NCBI RefSeq assembly: GCF_030814835.1
Contig: NZ_JAUSVS010000007.1
Coordinates: 1-64,000 of the forward strand
Reading direction: 5' to 3'
Length of the DNA stretch: 64,000 nucleotides
Source: Caulobacter ginsengisoli
Lineage (GTDB): Bacteria; Pseudomonadota; Alphaproteobacteria; Caulobacterales; Caulobacteraceae
Each line of letters begins with the position of its first letter. Position 1 is the stretch's first letter. Of this stretch, positions 26,614 to 33,811 are shown piece by piece. A program made the translations under genes and the position numbers. Under the pieces are notes generated by a model, which was given only the letters and a program-made list of their open reading frames with translations, had not been told where the DNA came from and searched no databases.

Positions 26614-27299
26614 GCGCGCGCCAGATCTGGATCACCCGGGCCCAGCCGGCCGCCGACGCCACCGCCCAGCGGGTGCGGGAGATGGGTCATGAGCCCCTCG
26701 TGGCGCCGTTGATCGAATTGGTCCCGATCGAGGCCCGGGTCGACCTGACCGGCATCGCCGCCCTGGCCTTCACCAGCGCCAATGGCGTGCGCGCCTTCGC
26801 CGAGGCGGAGGCCCGCCGCGACCTGACCGTCTATGCGGTGGGCGGGACGACGGCGGCGGCGGCCAAGGCGGCGGGTTTTCGCGGCGTGCTGACCGCCGAC
26901 GGCGACGTCGCCGCCCTGGCCGAGCGCATCGTCTCGCGCAAGCGCGAACTGATGGGGGCGGTGCTGCACCCCGGCGCGGCCGAGCCGGCCGGCGACCTCT
27001 GCGGGGCCCTGATCGAAGCGGGCATCGAGGCCCGGCCGCTGGTGCTATACGAGGCGATCGATGTCGCGCCGGACGAAGCCCTGCTGGCCGCCCTGCCGGG
27101 GCTGGACGCGGTGCTGCTGCATTCGCCCCGGGCGGCGGGCATCCTGGCCGCCTTCCTGAAGAAACACCCGGCCCCGACCTTACGCGCCCTCTGCCTGTCG
27201 GGGGCCGTCGCCAGGCCGCTGGCCAAGGCCAGGCTGCGCCAGGTGGCCTCGGCGCCGTTTCCCATCGAAGCGGCGTTGCTTAATCTGATAGACAGGTGA
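26610..27299 (+). CDS. hemD: Uroporphyrinogen-III synthase
   Basis: A 229-residue protein starting at TTG that overlaps the hemC stop (TTGA). HemD sequences are poorly conserved, but the fold markers are visible: ITRAQPAADATAQRVREMGH at the start, LAFTSANGVRAFAE in the first lobe, and VLLHSPRAAGILAAFL in the second. It closes and inverts ring D of hydroxymethylbilane. The position directly after hemC, with overlapping codons, makes the call secure. Confidence 0.92.
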   Translation: MSARQIWITRAQPAADATAQRVREMGHEPLVAPLIELVPIEARVDLTGIAALAFTSANGVRAFAEAEARRDLTVYAVGGTTAAAAKAAGFRGVLTADGDVAALAERIVSRKRELMGAVLHPGAAEPAGDLCGALIEAGIEARPLVLYEAIDVAPDEALLAALPGLDAVLLHSPRAAGILAAFLKKHPAPTLRALCLSGAVARPLAKARLRQVASAPFPIEAALLNLIDR

Positions 27300-27321
27300 C
27301 TCGCAGCAGCACGATCAGGCC

Positions 27322-28227
27322 ATGACCGACCCCGCCGATCCCGCCGACCTCACCCCGCCCGGCAACCCGGCCGCCTATCGCCGTGGCTTTCGGCCAGGAC
27401 GCGCCTACTGGCTGGTGATCGCCTTTGGCCTGACCTGCGTGGTGGCCGGCATACTGGTGGCCAAGGCCCTGCCGGCGCTCTGGCCGGTCAAGCCCGGCCC
27501 CGACAAGGTCGCCGTCCCGGCCCCCGCCGCCGTGCCGCCCGCCGAAACCGACCAGATTCCCGCCGCCCCCAACCTGTCCGGCGGACCGCCCGTCGACGCC
27601 CCGCCTCCCTCGGCCGAGGTCGCCGCCCTGGCGGGCCGTGTCGCGTCCCTCGAAAGCATCCAGGCCCGCACGGCCGACGCCGCGGCCGCCTCACTGGCCG
27701 CCTCCAGCCTGGCCGAGGCCGCCCAGAATTCCGGCCCCTTCGACACCACCGCCCTGGCGGTGCTGGAGCGGATGCTGCCGATGTCGCCCGATCTCCAGGC
27801 CGTGCGCGACTTCGCCCGGACCGGCGCGCCCAGCCGCCCGGCCCTGGCCGCCGCCTTTGACGCCGCCGCCTCCCGCGCCGCCGTCGCCGCCCGCGATCCG
27901 GGCGAGCGGGGCGGTCTGGTGGCGCGGCTGAAATACGCCCTGGCCTCGATCGTCACCATCCGCCGGACCAGCGAGACCGGGACGGGCGCGGACGCCATCC
28001 TGGCCCGGGCCGAGCGCCAGGTCGGCGAGGGCAATATCGAAGGCGCCCTCAGGACCCTGGCCGCCCTGCCGCCCAAGGCGTCCGACGCCATGGCCGCCTG
28101 GCGCGAGAAGGCCCAGCGGCGGGTCGAGCTGGACCGCCGCGTGAGCGCCATCCGCAGCCAGGCCCTGCGCGATCTGCTGGCGGCCAGCCGGACTCGTCCC
28201 CCCTACAGCACGAGCGGAATTCCATGA
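27322..28227 (+). CDS. Mitofilin/Mic60-like inner membrane protein
   Basis: A 301-residue protein with one transmembrane segment near residues 31-53 (YWLVIAFGLTCVVAGILVA), a proline- and alanine-rich linker, a short coiled coil (AEVAALAGRVASLES) and a C-terminal helical part resembling the mitofilin signature (LARAERQVGEGNIEGALRTL and DAMAAWREKAQRRVELDRRV). Alphaproteobacteria encode Mic60 homologues beside haem genes, and these are thought to shape intracytoplasmic membranes. The location between hemD and a HemY-like gene is the expected one. It overlaps the next gene by 4 bases. Confidence 0.82.
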   Translation: MTDPADPADLTPPGNPAAYRRGFRPGRAYWLVIAFGLTCVVAGILVAKALPALWPVKPGPDKVAVPAPAAVPPAETDQIPAAPNLSGGPPVDAPPPSAEVAALAGRVASLESIQARTADAAAASLAASSLAEAAQNSGPFDTTALAVLERMLPMSPDLQAVRDFARTGAPSRPALAAAFDAAASRAAVAARDPGERGGLVARLKYALASIVTIRRTSETGTGADAILARAERQVGEGNIEGALRTLAALPPKASDAMAAWREKAQRRVELDRRVSAIRSQALRDLLAASRTRPPYSTSGIP

Positions 28228-29789
28228 TCCGGATCGCCCTGGTCCTGGCCCTGGCGGCGGCGGTGGCCGTCGCGGTGCTCGGCGCCCGGGACCCGGGCGC
28301 GGCCCATATGATCTGGCTGGGCTACCGGGTCGACATGACCGCGGCGGCCGCGGCCCTGCTGACCCTGTTCGCCGCCCTGATGGCGACCATCCTCTGGCGC
28401 GGCCTGCTCTGGCTGCTCGAAGCCCCGGCCCGCGCGGCCCGCGGCCGCCAGGATGGGCGCCGCAAGCAGGGGGGCGAGGCCCTGACCCGCGGCTTCCTGG
28501 CCGCCGCCGCCGGCGACGGCTCCGAGGCCCGGCGCCTGGCCCAGAAGGCCGCCGACCTGGTCGACGACATGCCCCACCTGGTGCGGGTGCTGGCCGCCCA
28601 GGCCGCGGAAGCCGCCGGCGACATGCCCGCCGCCAAGGCCGCCTATCAGGCCATGATGGGCTTTCCCGACATGCGGCTGGCCGGGCTGAAGGGCCAGATG
28701 CAGATCGCCCTGGCCGAGGGCGACCGCGTCCAGGCCCTGCGCCACGCCCAGGCCGCCTATGGTCTGGCCAAGACCGCCCGCTGGGCCTGGCGGGCCCTGC
28801 TGGAATCCCGGCTCGAAGGCGGCGACTGGGCCGCCGCGCTGGAGCTGATCCAGGGGGCGCAGGAGCGCAAGATCGTCAGCCCCATCGTCGCCGATCGCAC
28901 CCGCGCGGCCCTGCTGGCCGCCAGCGCCGCCGCCCAGGAGACCGCCCCCGACGAGCGCATGCGCAAGGACGCCCTGGACTACGCCACCCAGTCGGCGAAG
29001 CTGGCCCCCGACTTCGCCCCCGGCGTGGTCATGGCTGCGCGGCTCCTGGCCGCCGACGGCAAGGCCCAGCGCGCCGCCGGTCTGATCGAGACCGCCTGGG
29101 AAAAGGCCCCGCACCCGGCCCTGTGGCTGGCCTATCGCGACCTGCGCACCGACGAGACCCCGCGCGAGCGGGCCAAGCGGCTGGCCGCCCTGGCCGCCCG
29201 CAACCCCGCCTCTCGCGAAAGCCGCATCCTCAGCGTCGAGAGCGCCCTGATCGGCGGCGAGATCGGCCTGGCCCGCCTCTCGGCCAAGACCCTGGAAGCC
29301 GAACCCCTGACCGCCCGCCTGGCCGGGCTGATGGCCCGGGCCGCCCACGCCGCCGGCGCGACCGATGAGGCCCGCGCCTGGATCGCCCGCGGAGCCGCCG
29401 CCCCGCAGGAGCCGGACTGGTCCGACCTCGACCCCGAGGGCCGCGCCTTCGCCTACGCCCCCGCCGACTGGGCCCGGCTGGTCTCCAGCTACGCCGAGAC
29501 GGGCGAGCTGATCCATCCCCGGCTGGAGCGCTCCGAGCGCGGCCTGTCGGACCTGCCCGAGCTGCCGGTGGGCTATGCCGAATCGGCCCCCTTCGTGCAG
29601 GCGGCCGAGACCGGGGCCCCGATCATGCCCATCCCGGACGACCCCGGTTTCGGTCCGGATTTCGGTTTCGACTATGTCGCCGCCCCGCCCGAGCCTGTGG
29701 CGCCGCCGCCACGTCCCGCGCCCAGAGGCGGCCGCCGTGCGGCATCGCCGCGTGGCGCCTCGACAAAACCGCCCAGAACCTCTAAGTAA
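28224..29789 (+). CDS. HemY N-terminal domain / TPR protein
   Basis: A 521-residue protein with two N-terminal membrane helices (IALVLALAAAVAVAVLGA and AAAAALLTLFAALMATILWR) enclosing the HemY_N domain, followed by TPR-like helical repeats to about residue 400. Seen repeats include AGDMPAAKAAYQAMMGFPD and EGDRVQALRHAQAAYGLAK. The C-terminus is proline-rich and low in complexity. It is not the protoporphyrinogen oxidase also called HemY. The family is linked to haem genes in proteobacteria, but its role is not settled. It ends the haem cluster. Confidence 0.9.
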   Translation: MIRIALVLALAAAVAVAVLGARDPGAAHMIWLGYRVDMTAAAAALLTLFAALMATILWRGLLWLLEAPARAARGRQDGRRKQGGEALTRGFLAAAAGDGSEARRLAQKAADLVDDMPHLVRVLAAQAAEAAGDMPAAKAAYQAMMGFPDMRLAGLKGQMQIALAEGDRVQALRHAQAAYGLAKTARWAWRALLESRLEGGDWAAALELIQGAQERKIVSPIVADRTRAALLAASAAAQETAPDERMRKDALDYATQSAKLAPDFAPGVVMAARLLAADGKAQRAAGLIETAWEKAPHPALWLAYRDLRTDETPRERAKRLAALAARNPASRESRILSVESALIGGEIGLARLSAKTLEAEPLTARLAGLMARAAHAAGATDEARAWIARGAAAPQEPDWSDLDPEGRAFAYAPADWARLVSSYAETGELIHPRLERSERGLSDLPELPVGYAESAPFVQAAETGAPIMPIPDDPGFGPDFGFDYVAAPPEPVAPPPRPAPRGGRRAASPRGASTKPPRTSK

Positions 29790-29886
29790 CCGCCGTTCCC
29801 CCACCGGCGCCGAATGCTGCCGTCGAACCCCTGTCACACAAGCGGGTTCTACTGGCCTGCACCCCGGCCCCACATCCGAAAGCCTC

Positions 29887-30219
29887 ATGCCCATTTTTAA
29901 CGAAACGAACTTCGCCGACCGCCGCAAGGCCTCCCTGGAAGCCAAGCAGGCGCTGCTCGCCAAGATGAAGGTGAAGCCGACCGTCACCGACCCCGATTTC
30001 GACAACCGTCACGCCGAGCGTGAAGCCGAACTGGAACGCGTCCGCGCCGAACGCGCCGCCGAAAAGGAAGCCTCCCGCCGCGCCCGCCTCGAAGCCGCCG
30101 AAGCGCTCCGCAAGGCCCGCAACAGCCAGATCAAGGAACGCAAGGCCTCCACCCGGGCCGAGCAGCAGGCGCGCAAGGAAGCGCGCATGAACGAGTGGAA
30201 GTCCCTCAGCGCGGGCTGA
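29887..30219 (+). CDS. DUF6481-like highly charged coiled-coil protein
   Basis: A 110-residue basic protein. It begins MPIFNETNFADRRKASLEAK. From residue 40 to 100 it is an almost unbroken charged helix rich in Glu, Arg, Ala and Lys (for example RHAEREAELERVRAERAAEK). It resembles the DUF6481 family of small alphaproteobacterial proteins. There is no signal or membrane segment. The function is unknown, and RNA or nucleic-acid binding is only a guess from charge. It stands alone between the haem cluster and the tRNA gene. Confidence 0.8.
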   Translation: MPIFNETNFADRRKASLEAKQALLAKMKVKPTVTDPDFDNRHAEREAELERVRAERAAEKEASRRARLEAAEALRKARNSQIKERKASTRAEQQARKEARMNEWKSLSAG

Positions 30220-30265
30220 TTGCCGCTGCGGTTCAAGTAAGAGCTCGAGTCCGCCACCACGGCCT

Positions 30266-30418
30266 CCCTTCCTCCTCGATGGAGGAAGGGCGGGGATGGT
30301 GGTGGGGGCAGTGCGTTTCCGGAAGAGTGCGGGGAGGCGCCCACGCCACCCTGAGCTTTTCGCCCAGGCTCCGAGCGCACACCACCAACCCTGCCCTTCC
30401 TCCATCGAGGAGGAAGGG
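30266..30418. repeat. 153-bp palindromic intergenic element, copy 2 of 4
   Basis: It has the same ends (CCCTTCCTCCTCGATGGAGG and its inverse) and the same core as the elements at 3401, 47263 and 52987. It lies between the DUF6481 gene and tRNA-Thr. Core substitutions relative to copy 1 show that the copies have diverged. Confidence 0.9.
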
Positions 30419-30490
30419 TTCTCAGCAGGGCCAACGCTGAGGACTTGGCGCCCGCCCCCCCTCAGTCTAGATAGGCCCTCCCGGATAAAG

Positions 30491-30566
30491 GCCGCCTTAG
30501 CTCAGCCGGTAGAGCGGCGCATTCGTAATGCGTAGGTCAGGTGTTCGAGTCACCTAGGCGGCACCA
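30491..30566 (+). tRNA. tRNA-Thr (anticodon CGT)
   Basis: This 76-base cloverleaf has acceptor stem GCCGCCT/AGGCGGC, D loop AGCTCAGCCGGTAGAGC, anticodon stem GCGCA with loop TTCGTAA (anticodon CGT, reading ACG), T loop GTTCGAGTC and an encoded CCA end. All stems pair as expected. It stands alone, followed directly by a small inverted repeat. Confidence 0.95.
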
Positions 30567-30625
30567 CCCTGCTTCACCCTCCGGGCTTCGCAGGGCAGGT
30601 CCTGCAAGGGCATTCGAAGCAGGGC
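30567..30625. repeat. Inverted repeat directly after tRNA-Thr
   Basis: CCCTGCTTC at 30567-30575 is repeated in inverse at 30617-30625 (GAAGCAGGG), with inner partly pairing segments (GCAGGGCAGG, CCTGCAAGGG). It starts at the first base after CCA. It may be the tRNA terminator/processing structure or another small repeat. No T-run follows. Confidence 0.45.
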
Positions 30626-30694
30626 CTATCCCCGCCATCCGCATTTCGTCCCACCGCGCTCGCCAGGCGCTATCCGGCAGGCCATGGCCGAGCC

Positions 30695-31366
30695 ATGCAA
30701 AGCCTCTTCGCCCCCATCCTCACCCTCCACATCGCCGCCGGTATGACCGCCGTCGCCGTGGGCCTCGTCCCGCTGCTCACCCGCAAGGGCGCGCGGCTGC
30801 ATCGCCTGTCGGGCCGGCTGTTCGCCGGGGTGATGGGGGTCCTGCTGGTCGCCGCCTGGACCCTGACCCTGCTGCGCTTCAACGCCTATTTCGCCGGCCT
30901 GACGGCCGCCGCCACCCTGCAGGTGTTTTCCGGCGTGCGGGCGCTTCGCCGCAAGCGGCCCGACATCAACCCGGCCGACCGGGCCAAGGCCATAGACTGG
31001 CTGGTCGCGCTGACCGCCATCGGGGCAGGGCTCTGGGTCTGGGCGGCGTTGCGCGCCGGCCCTGCCTCGCCGACGGACGCCATCGCCTGGTCGCTGGTCT
31101 GGGCGACGCTGACCTTTGGCGCCTACGACCTGTGGCGGTTCGCCCGGCCGGCGGCCTTCCCGGCTTTCGCCGACCTGTGGTTCTATGAGCATCTGGTCAA
31201 GATGCTGGGCGCCTATGGGGCGGTGATGTCCGCCTTCGCCGGCAACTTCCTGGCTTTTGGGCCGTCGCCCTGGAGACAACTTTGGCCGACGATCCTGTTC
31301 GAGACCCTGACCGTGTTGCTGATCGTCGTCTACGCGATCCGGCGCCGGCGGCCGGCCATCGCTTGA
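30695..31366 (+). CDS. DUF2306-like multi-pass membrane protein
   Basis: A 223-residue membrane protein with about seven hydrophobic helices (FAPILTLHIAAGMTAVAVGL, LFAGVMGVLLVAAWTLTLL, AIDWLVALTAIGAGLWVWAA, PTILFETLTVLLIVVYAI among them). HIAAGMTAVAVGLVPLLTRKG resembles the start of DUF2306 proteins, in which the first His is conserved. The function is unknown. It is translationally coupled (TTGA overlap) to the following membrane LytTR regulator, so the two may form a sensor/regulator pair. Confidence 0.8.
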   Translation: MQSLFAPILTLHIAAGMTAVAVGLVPLLTRKGARLHRLSGRLFAGVMGVLLVAAWTLTLLRFNAYFAGLTAAATLQVFSGVRALRRKRPDINPADRAKAIDWLVALTAIGAGLWVWAALRAGPASPTDAIAWSLVWATLTFGAYDLWRFARPAAFPAFADLWFYEHLVKMLGAYGAVMSAFAGNFLAFGPSPWRQLWPTILFETLTVLLIVVYAIRRRRPAIA

Positions 31367-32190
31367 AGCGGCTTTGGGCCGCCGCCTGGCCCTGGCTGCT
31401 GGGCCTCTACGCCTATGTCGCCACCGTGCTGTCGGCCGCCTGGTTCCTGCGGCGGTGGGAGCGGGCGGTCGGGGAGCCGGTCAGCGTGGCGACCTCGCTG
31501 CTCTGGCAGGGCCTGGTCTACGGCGCCTGGCTGCCGGTCGCCGCGGTCCTGTGGCTGCTGTTCCGCCGGCTGGGCCTCAAGCCCGCCGCCCTGCTGGCTG
31601 TCGCGGTCCTCGGTCTGGTGAGCATTCCCGGCCACGCCCTGGTCGCCGCCCTGCTCGACGAGCGCTTTTCACCCTACAGCCGGGACCTGGCGGCGCGCAT
31701 CGAGGGCCGCCTGCCGGTCGAGCTGCTGCTCTTCACCGCCCTGGCCGCGGCCGGGGCGGCGGCCCATCTGCACCGGCGCTCGGCCGAACTGGCCCAGGCC
31801 CTGGCCGGGGCGCGGGCGGCGCTGGCCGACGGCCAGGCGGCCCCGGCGCGGCCCGAGCGGCTGATGGTCAGCGCCGGCCGCCGGCGTATTCCCGTCGATC
31901 CGGCCGAGGTCGAGTGGTTCGCCTCGGCCGGCAACTATGTGGTCGTCCACTGGGCCGGGCGCGAAGGCCTGTTGCGCGAGACCCTGGGCGGGCTGGAGCA
32001 GCGGCTGGACCCCCGGGTGTTCGCCCGCAGCCACCGCTCGGCCCTGGTCAACCTGGGCAAGGTCGCCGCCGCGGTCGCCCTTTCGGACGGCGCCTGGCGG
32101 CTGACCCTGCAGAGCGGCGGCGACGTGGTGGCCAGCCGCACCCACCGCGACGCCATCCTGGCCCGGCTGGGACGCCAGACCTCGCCGTAG
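31363..32190 (+). CDS. Membrane-anchored LytTR-type transcriptional regulator
   Basis: A 275-residue protein starting at TTG, which overlaps the stop of the DUF2306 gene (TTGA). The longer frame starting earlier would run inside that gene. Four hydrophobic segments occupy residues 5-135. The LytTR DNA-binding domain follows (residues about 180-270): IPVDPAEVEWFASAGNYVVV, then RVFARSHRSALVNLGKVAAA. No receiver domain is present. It is built like the regulator at 10722 but differs widely in the membrane part. It probably responds to a membrane signal, perhaps through its DUF2306 partner. Confidence 0.88.
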   Translation: MKRLWAAAWPWLLGLYAYVATVLSAAWFLRRWERAVGEPVSVATSLLWQGLVYGAWLPVAAVLWLLFRRLGLKPAALLAVAVLGLVSIPGHALVAALLDERFSPYSRDLAARIEGRLPVELLLFTALAAAGAAAHLHRRSAELAQALAGARAALADGQAAPARPERLMVSAGRRRIPVDPAEVEWFASAGNYVVVHWAGREGLLRETLGGLEQRLDPRVFARSHRSALVNLGKVAAAVALSDGAWRLTLQSGGDVVASRTHRDAILARLGRQTSP

Positions 32191-32238
32191 CGCGCGGCGG
32201 CGGTCGACAGAACCGGCCCGATGGGCGAGGCTGGCGCC

Positions 32239-32916
32239 ATGAGATCGCTCCTCTTCGCCCTCGCCCTCGCCCTCCTCGCCTCTCCCGCCGCCGCGCTGCA
32301 GGCCCCCAAGGACTATGCCGGCAAATACACCCTCTCGGGCGTCTCGGAGGGCGCGGCGGTGTGCAAGCTGACCCTGACCGACGAGATGGCCATCGGGGGC
32401 TGGGGCGTGAGCCTGGCCAAGGACTGCTACGGCAAGTTCGGGCTGTCGCAGGACATCGCCGCCTGGACCGTGCTGCAGAACGGCTCGATCGCCTTCATCG
32501 ACCCGCTGCGCAAGGTGCTGCTGCGGTTCGAGCCCACCGAGATCGGCGGCTATGTCGCCGAGCGGCCCGGCGCCGAGCCCATCGCCCTGGACCGGGACGT
32601 CAAGCCGCGCACCCTGACCGAACGCGAGCGGATGAGCGGAAACTGGGTGCTGACCGGCCTCGGCGGCAAGGTCATCTGCCGCTACGCCATGACCTCGAAC
32701 AAGGCGGCCACGGCCGGGAGCCTCAAGGCCCAGGCCGGCTGTCCCAAGGCCTGGGCGCGGGTGACCCGCTGGGAGACCGCCAAGGGCCGGATCAGGCTGG
32801 TCACGGACGCCGGCAAGGCCGGCAAGCTGCTGCTGGCCCTGCCCGGCGACAGTATCCAGGGCTTTACCGGCGAGGACGCCAAGGGCGTCTTCTACGGCTT
32901 CTCCCGCGACGGGTGA
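32239..32916 (+). CDS. Exported protein with two AprI/Inh-like domains
   Basis: A 225-residue protein starting MRSLLFALALALLASPAAA, a clean signal peptide. The ATG six codons earlier is less likely. Two copies of an about 95-residue beta domain follow. The first has YAGKYTLSGVSEGAAVCKL then DCYGKFGLSQDIAAW, and the second has SGNWVLTGLGGKVICRYAM then GCPKAWARVTRWE. Each has a Cys pair that probably forms a disulfide. The pattern fits AprI/Inh metalloprotease inhibitors, which are usually a single domain. A periplasmic protease-inhibiting role is inferred. It overlaps the convergent regulator by 25 bases. Confidence 0.75.
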   Translation: MRSLLFALALALLASPAAALQAPKDYAGKYTLSGVSEGAAVCKLTLTDEMAIGGWGVSLAKDCYGKFGLSQDIAAWTVLQNGSIAFIDPLRKVLLRFEPTEIGGYVAERPGAEPIALDRDVKPRTLTERERMSGNWVLTGLGGKVICRYAMTSNKAATAGSLKAQAGCPKAWARVTRWETAKGRIRLVTDAGKAGKLLLALPGDSIQGFTGEDAKGVFYGFSRDG

Positions 32917-33659
32917 TCGCCGCGCAGGGTGGCGGCCAGGTCGGCCAGCTGGGCCTTGACCTTGGCCGGCAGGCTGGCCTCGAGCCCGAAGGCCGCGCCG
33001 CTCCAGATCACCGACGACCCCTCCTCGGCGGTCAGCACCAGGTAGGGCTGGCCGCTCCACAGCGTCAGGCGGGCGGTGAGCCGCACCGCCCCGGCGGGGA
33101 TCGGCGCGCCGGGCGAGCGGCGGCGCAGACGCAGGCCCGCCTCCTGGCCGAGATCGGTCAGGATGAGGCCCGAGCAGGCCTGTGCCAGGGCGTCATAGGC
33201 CGCCTCGCCCGTGGCGTTTTCGACCGGTTCCACCACCACCAGCCGGGGTCCGGGTTTGAACAGTCTGTAGCCGCCCCATACGGCCACGGCCGCCAGGCCG
33301 GCGGCGGCCAGCGCCAGGACCTCGCGACGGCGCGGGTTTGAGGGATTGGCCTGGGCCGGGGCGATCAGCCGGTAGCCGGCCTTGGCCACCGTCTCGACAA
33401 AGCGTGGCTGGCGGGCGTTGTCGCCCAGCGCCCGGCGCAGATCGCCGATCACCACCGCCAGGCTGTTGTCGCTGACCTGCCGGCCCTGCCAGAGGCGCTG
33501 GATCAGCTCGGCCTGGGTGACCACCTCGCCGCGCCGCTCGCACAGCAGTTCCAGGGCCCGGGCGGCCCGGTGCTCCAGCCGCACCCGCGCCTCGCCCCGC
33601 CGCAATTCCTGGGCGGCCGGGGTGAAGATCCAGTCGCCCAACTCGTAGGTCTGAGGCAC
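32892..33659 (-). CDS. CadC/ToxR-like membrane winged-helix regulator
   Basis: A 255-residue protein. Residues 5-100 form an OmpR-type winged helix (IFTPAAQELRRGEARVRLEH, then QVSDNSLAVVIGDLRRALGD and FVETVAKAGYRLIAP). One transmembrane helix spans about residues 113-132 (VLALAAAGLAAVAVWGGYRL). The C-terminal 120 residues resemble the TolB/FlgO-like sensor domain that often follows such regulators (LVVVEPVENATGEAAYDALA). It presumably senses a periplasmic signal and binds DNA directly. Its 3' end overlaps the AprI/Inh gene on the opposite strand. Confidence 0.87.
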   Translation of the reverse strand: MPQTYELGDWIFTPAAQELRRGEARVRLEHRAARALELLCERRGEVVTQAELIQRLWQGRQVSDNSLAVVIGDLRRALGDNARQPRFVETVAKAGYRLIAPAQANPSNPRRREVLALAAAGLAAVAVWGGYRLFKPGPRLVVVEPVENATGEAAYDALAQACSGLILTDLGQEAGLRLRRRSPGAPIPAGAVRLTARLTLWSGQPYLVLTAEEGSSVIWSGAAFGLEASLPAKVKAQLADLAATLRGDHPSREKP

Positions 33660-33811
33660 AGGCCCTCCCCGCCGTTTGAGCCGAGAATAGAGGCCGGGAC
33701 GATCCGGTGGGAGCCGGAATCTGGCGGCCAGGAATTCCTCAGAACTTCTTTAGTTGGCCGGCGATCCTGACCAGCCAAGGCTCGTGGCTTCCAAGTCGCG
33801 GAGAGCCTGAC

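Noticed and set aside
28224..29789. HemY-like gene as protoporphyrinogen oxidase
   Set aside because: It has two membrane helices and TPR repeats and no FAD-binding motif. It is the unrelated HemY_N/TPR family.
30491..30625. tRNA-Thr as an integration site of a mobile island
   Set aside because: No integrase gene and no duplicated tRNA 3' end were found. The inverted repeat after the tRNA looks more like a processing or terminator structure.
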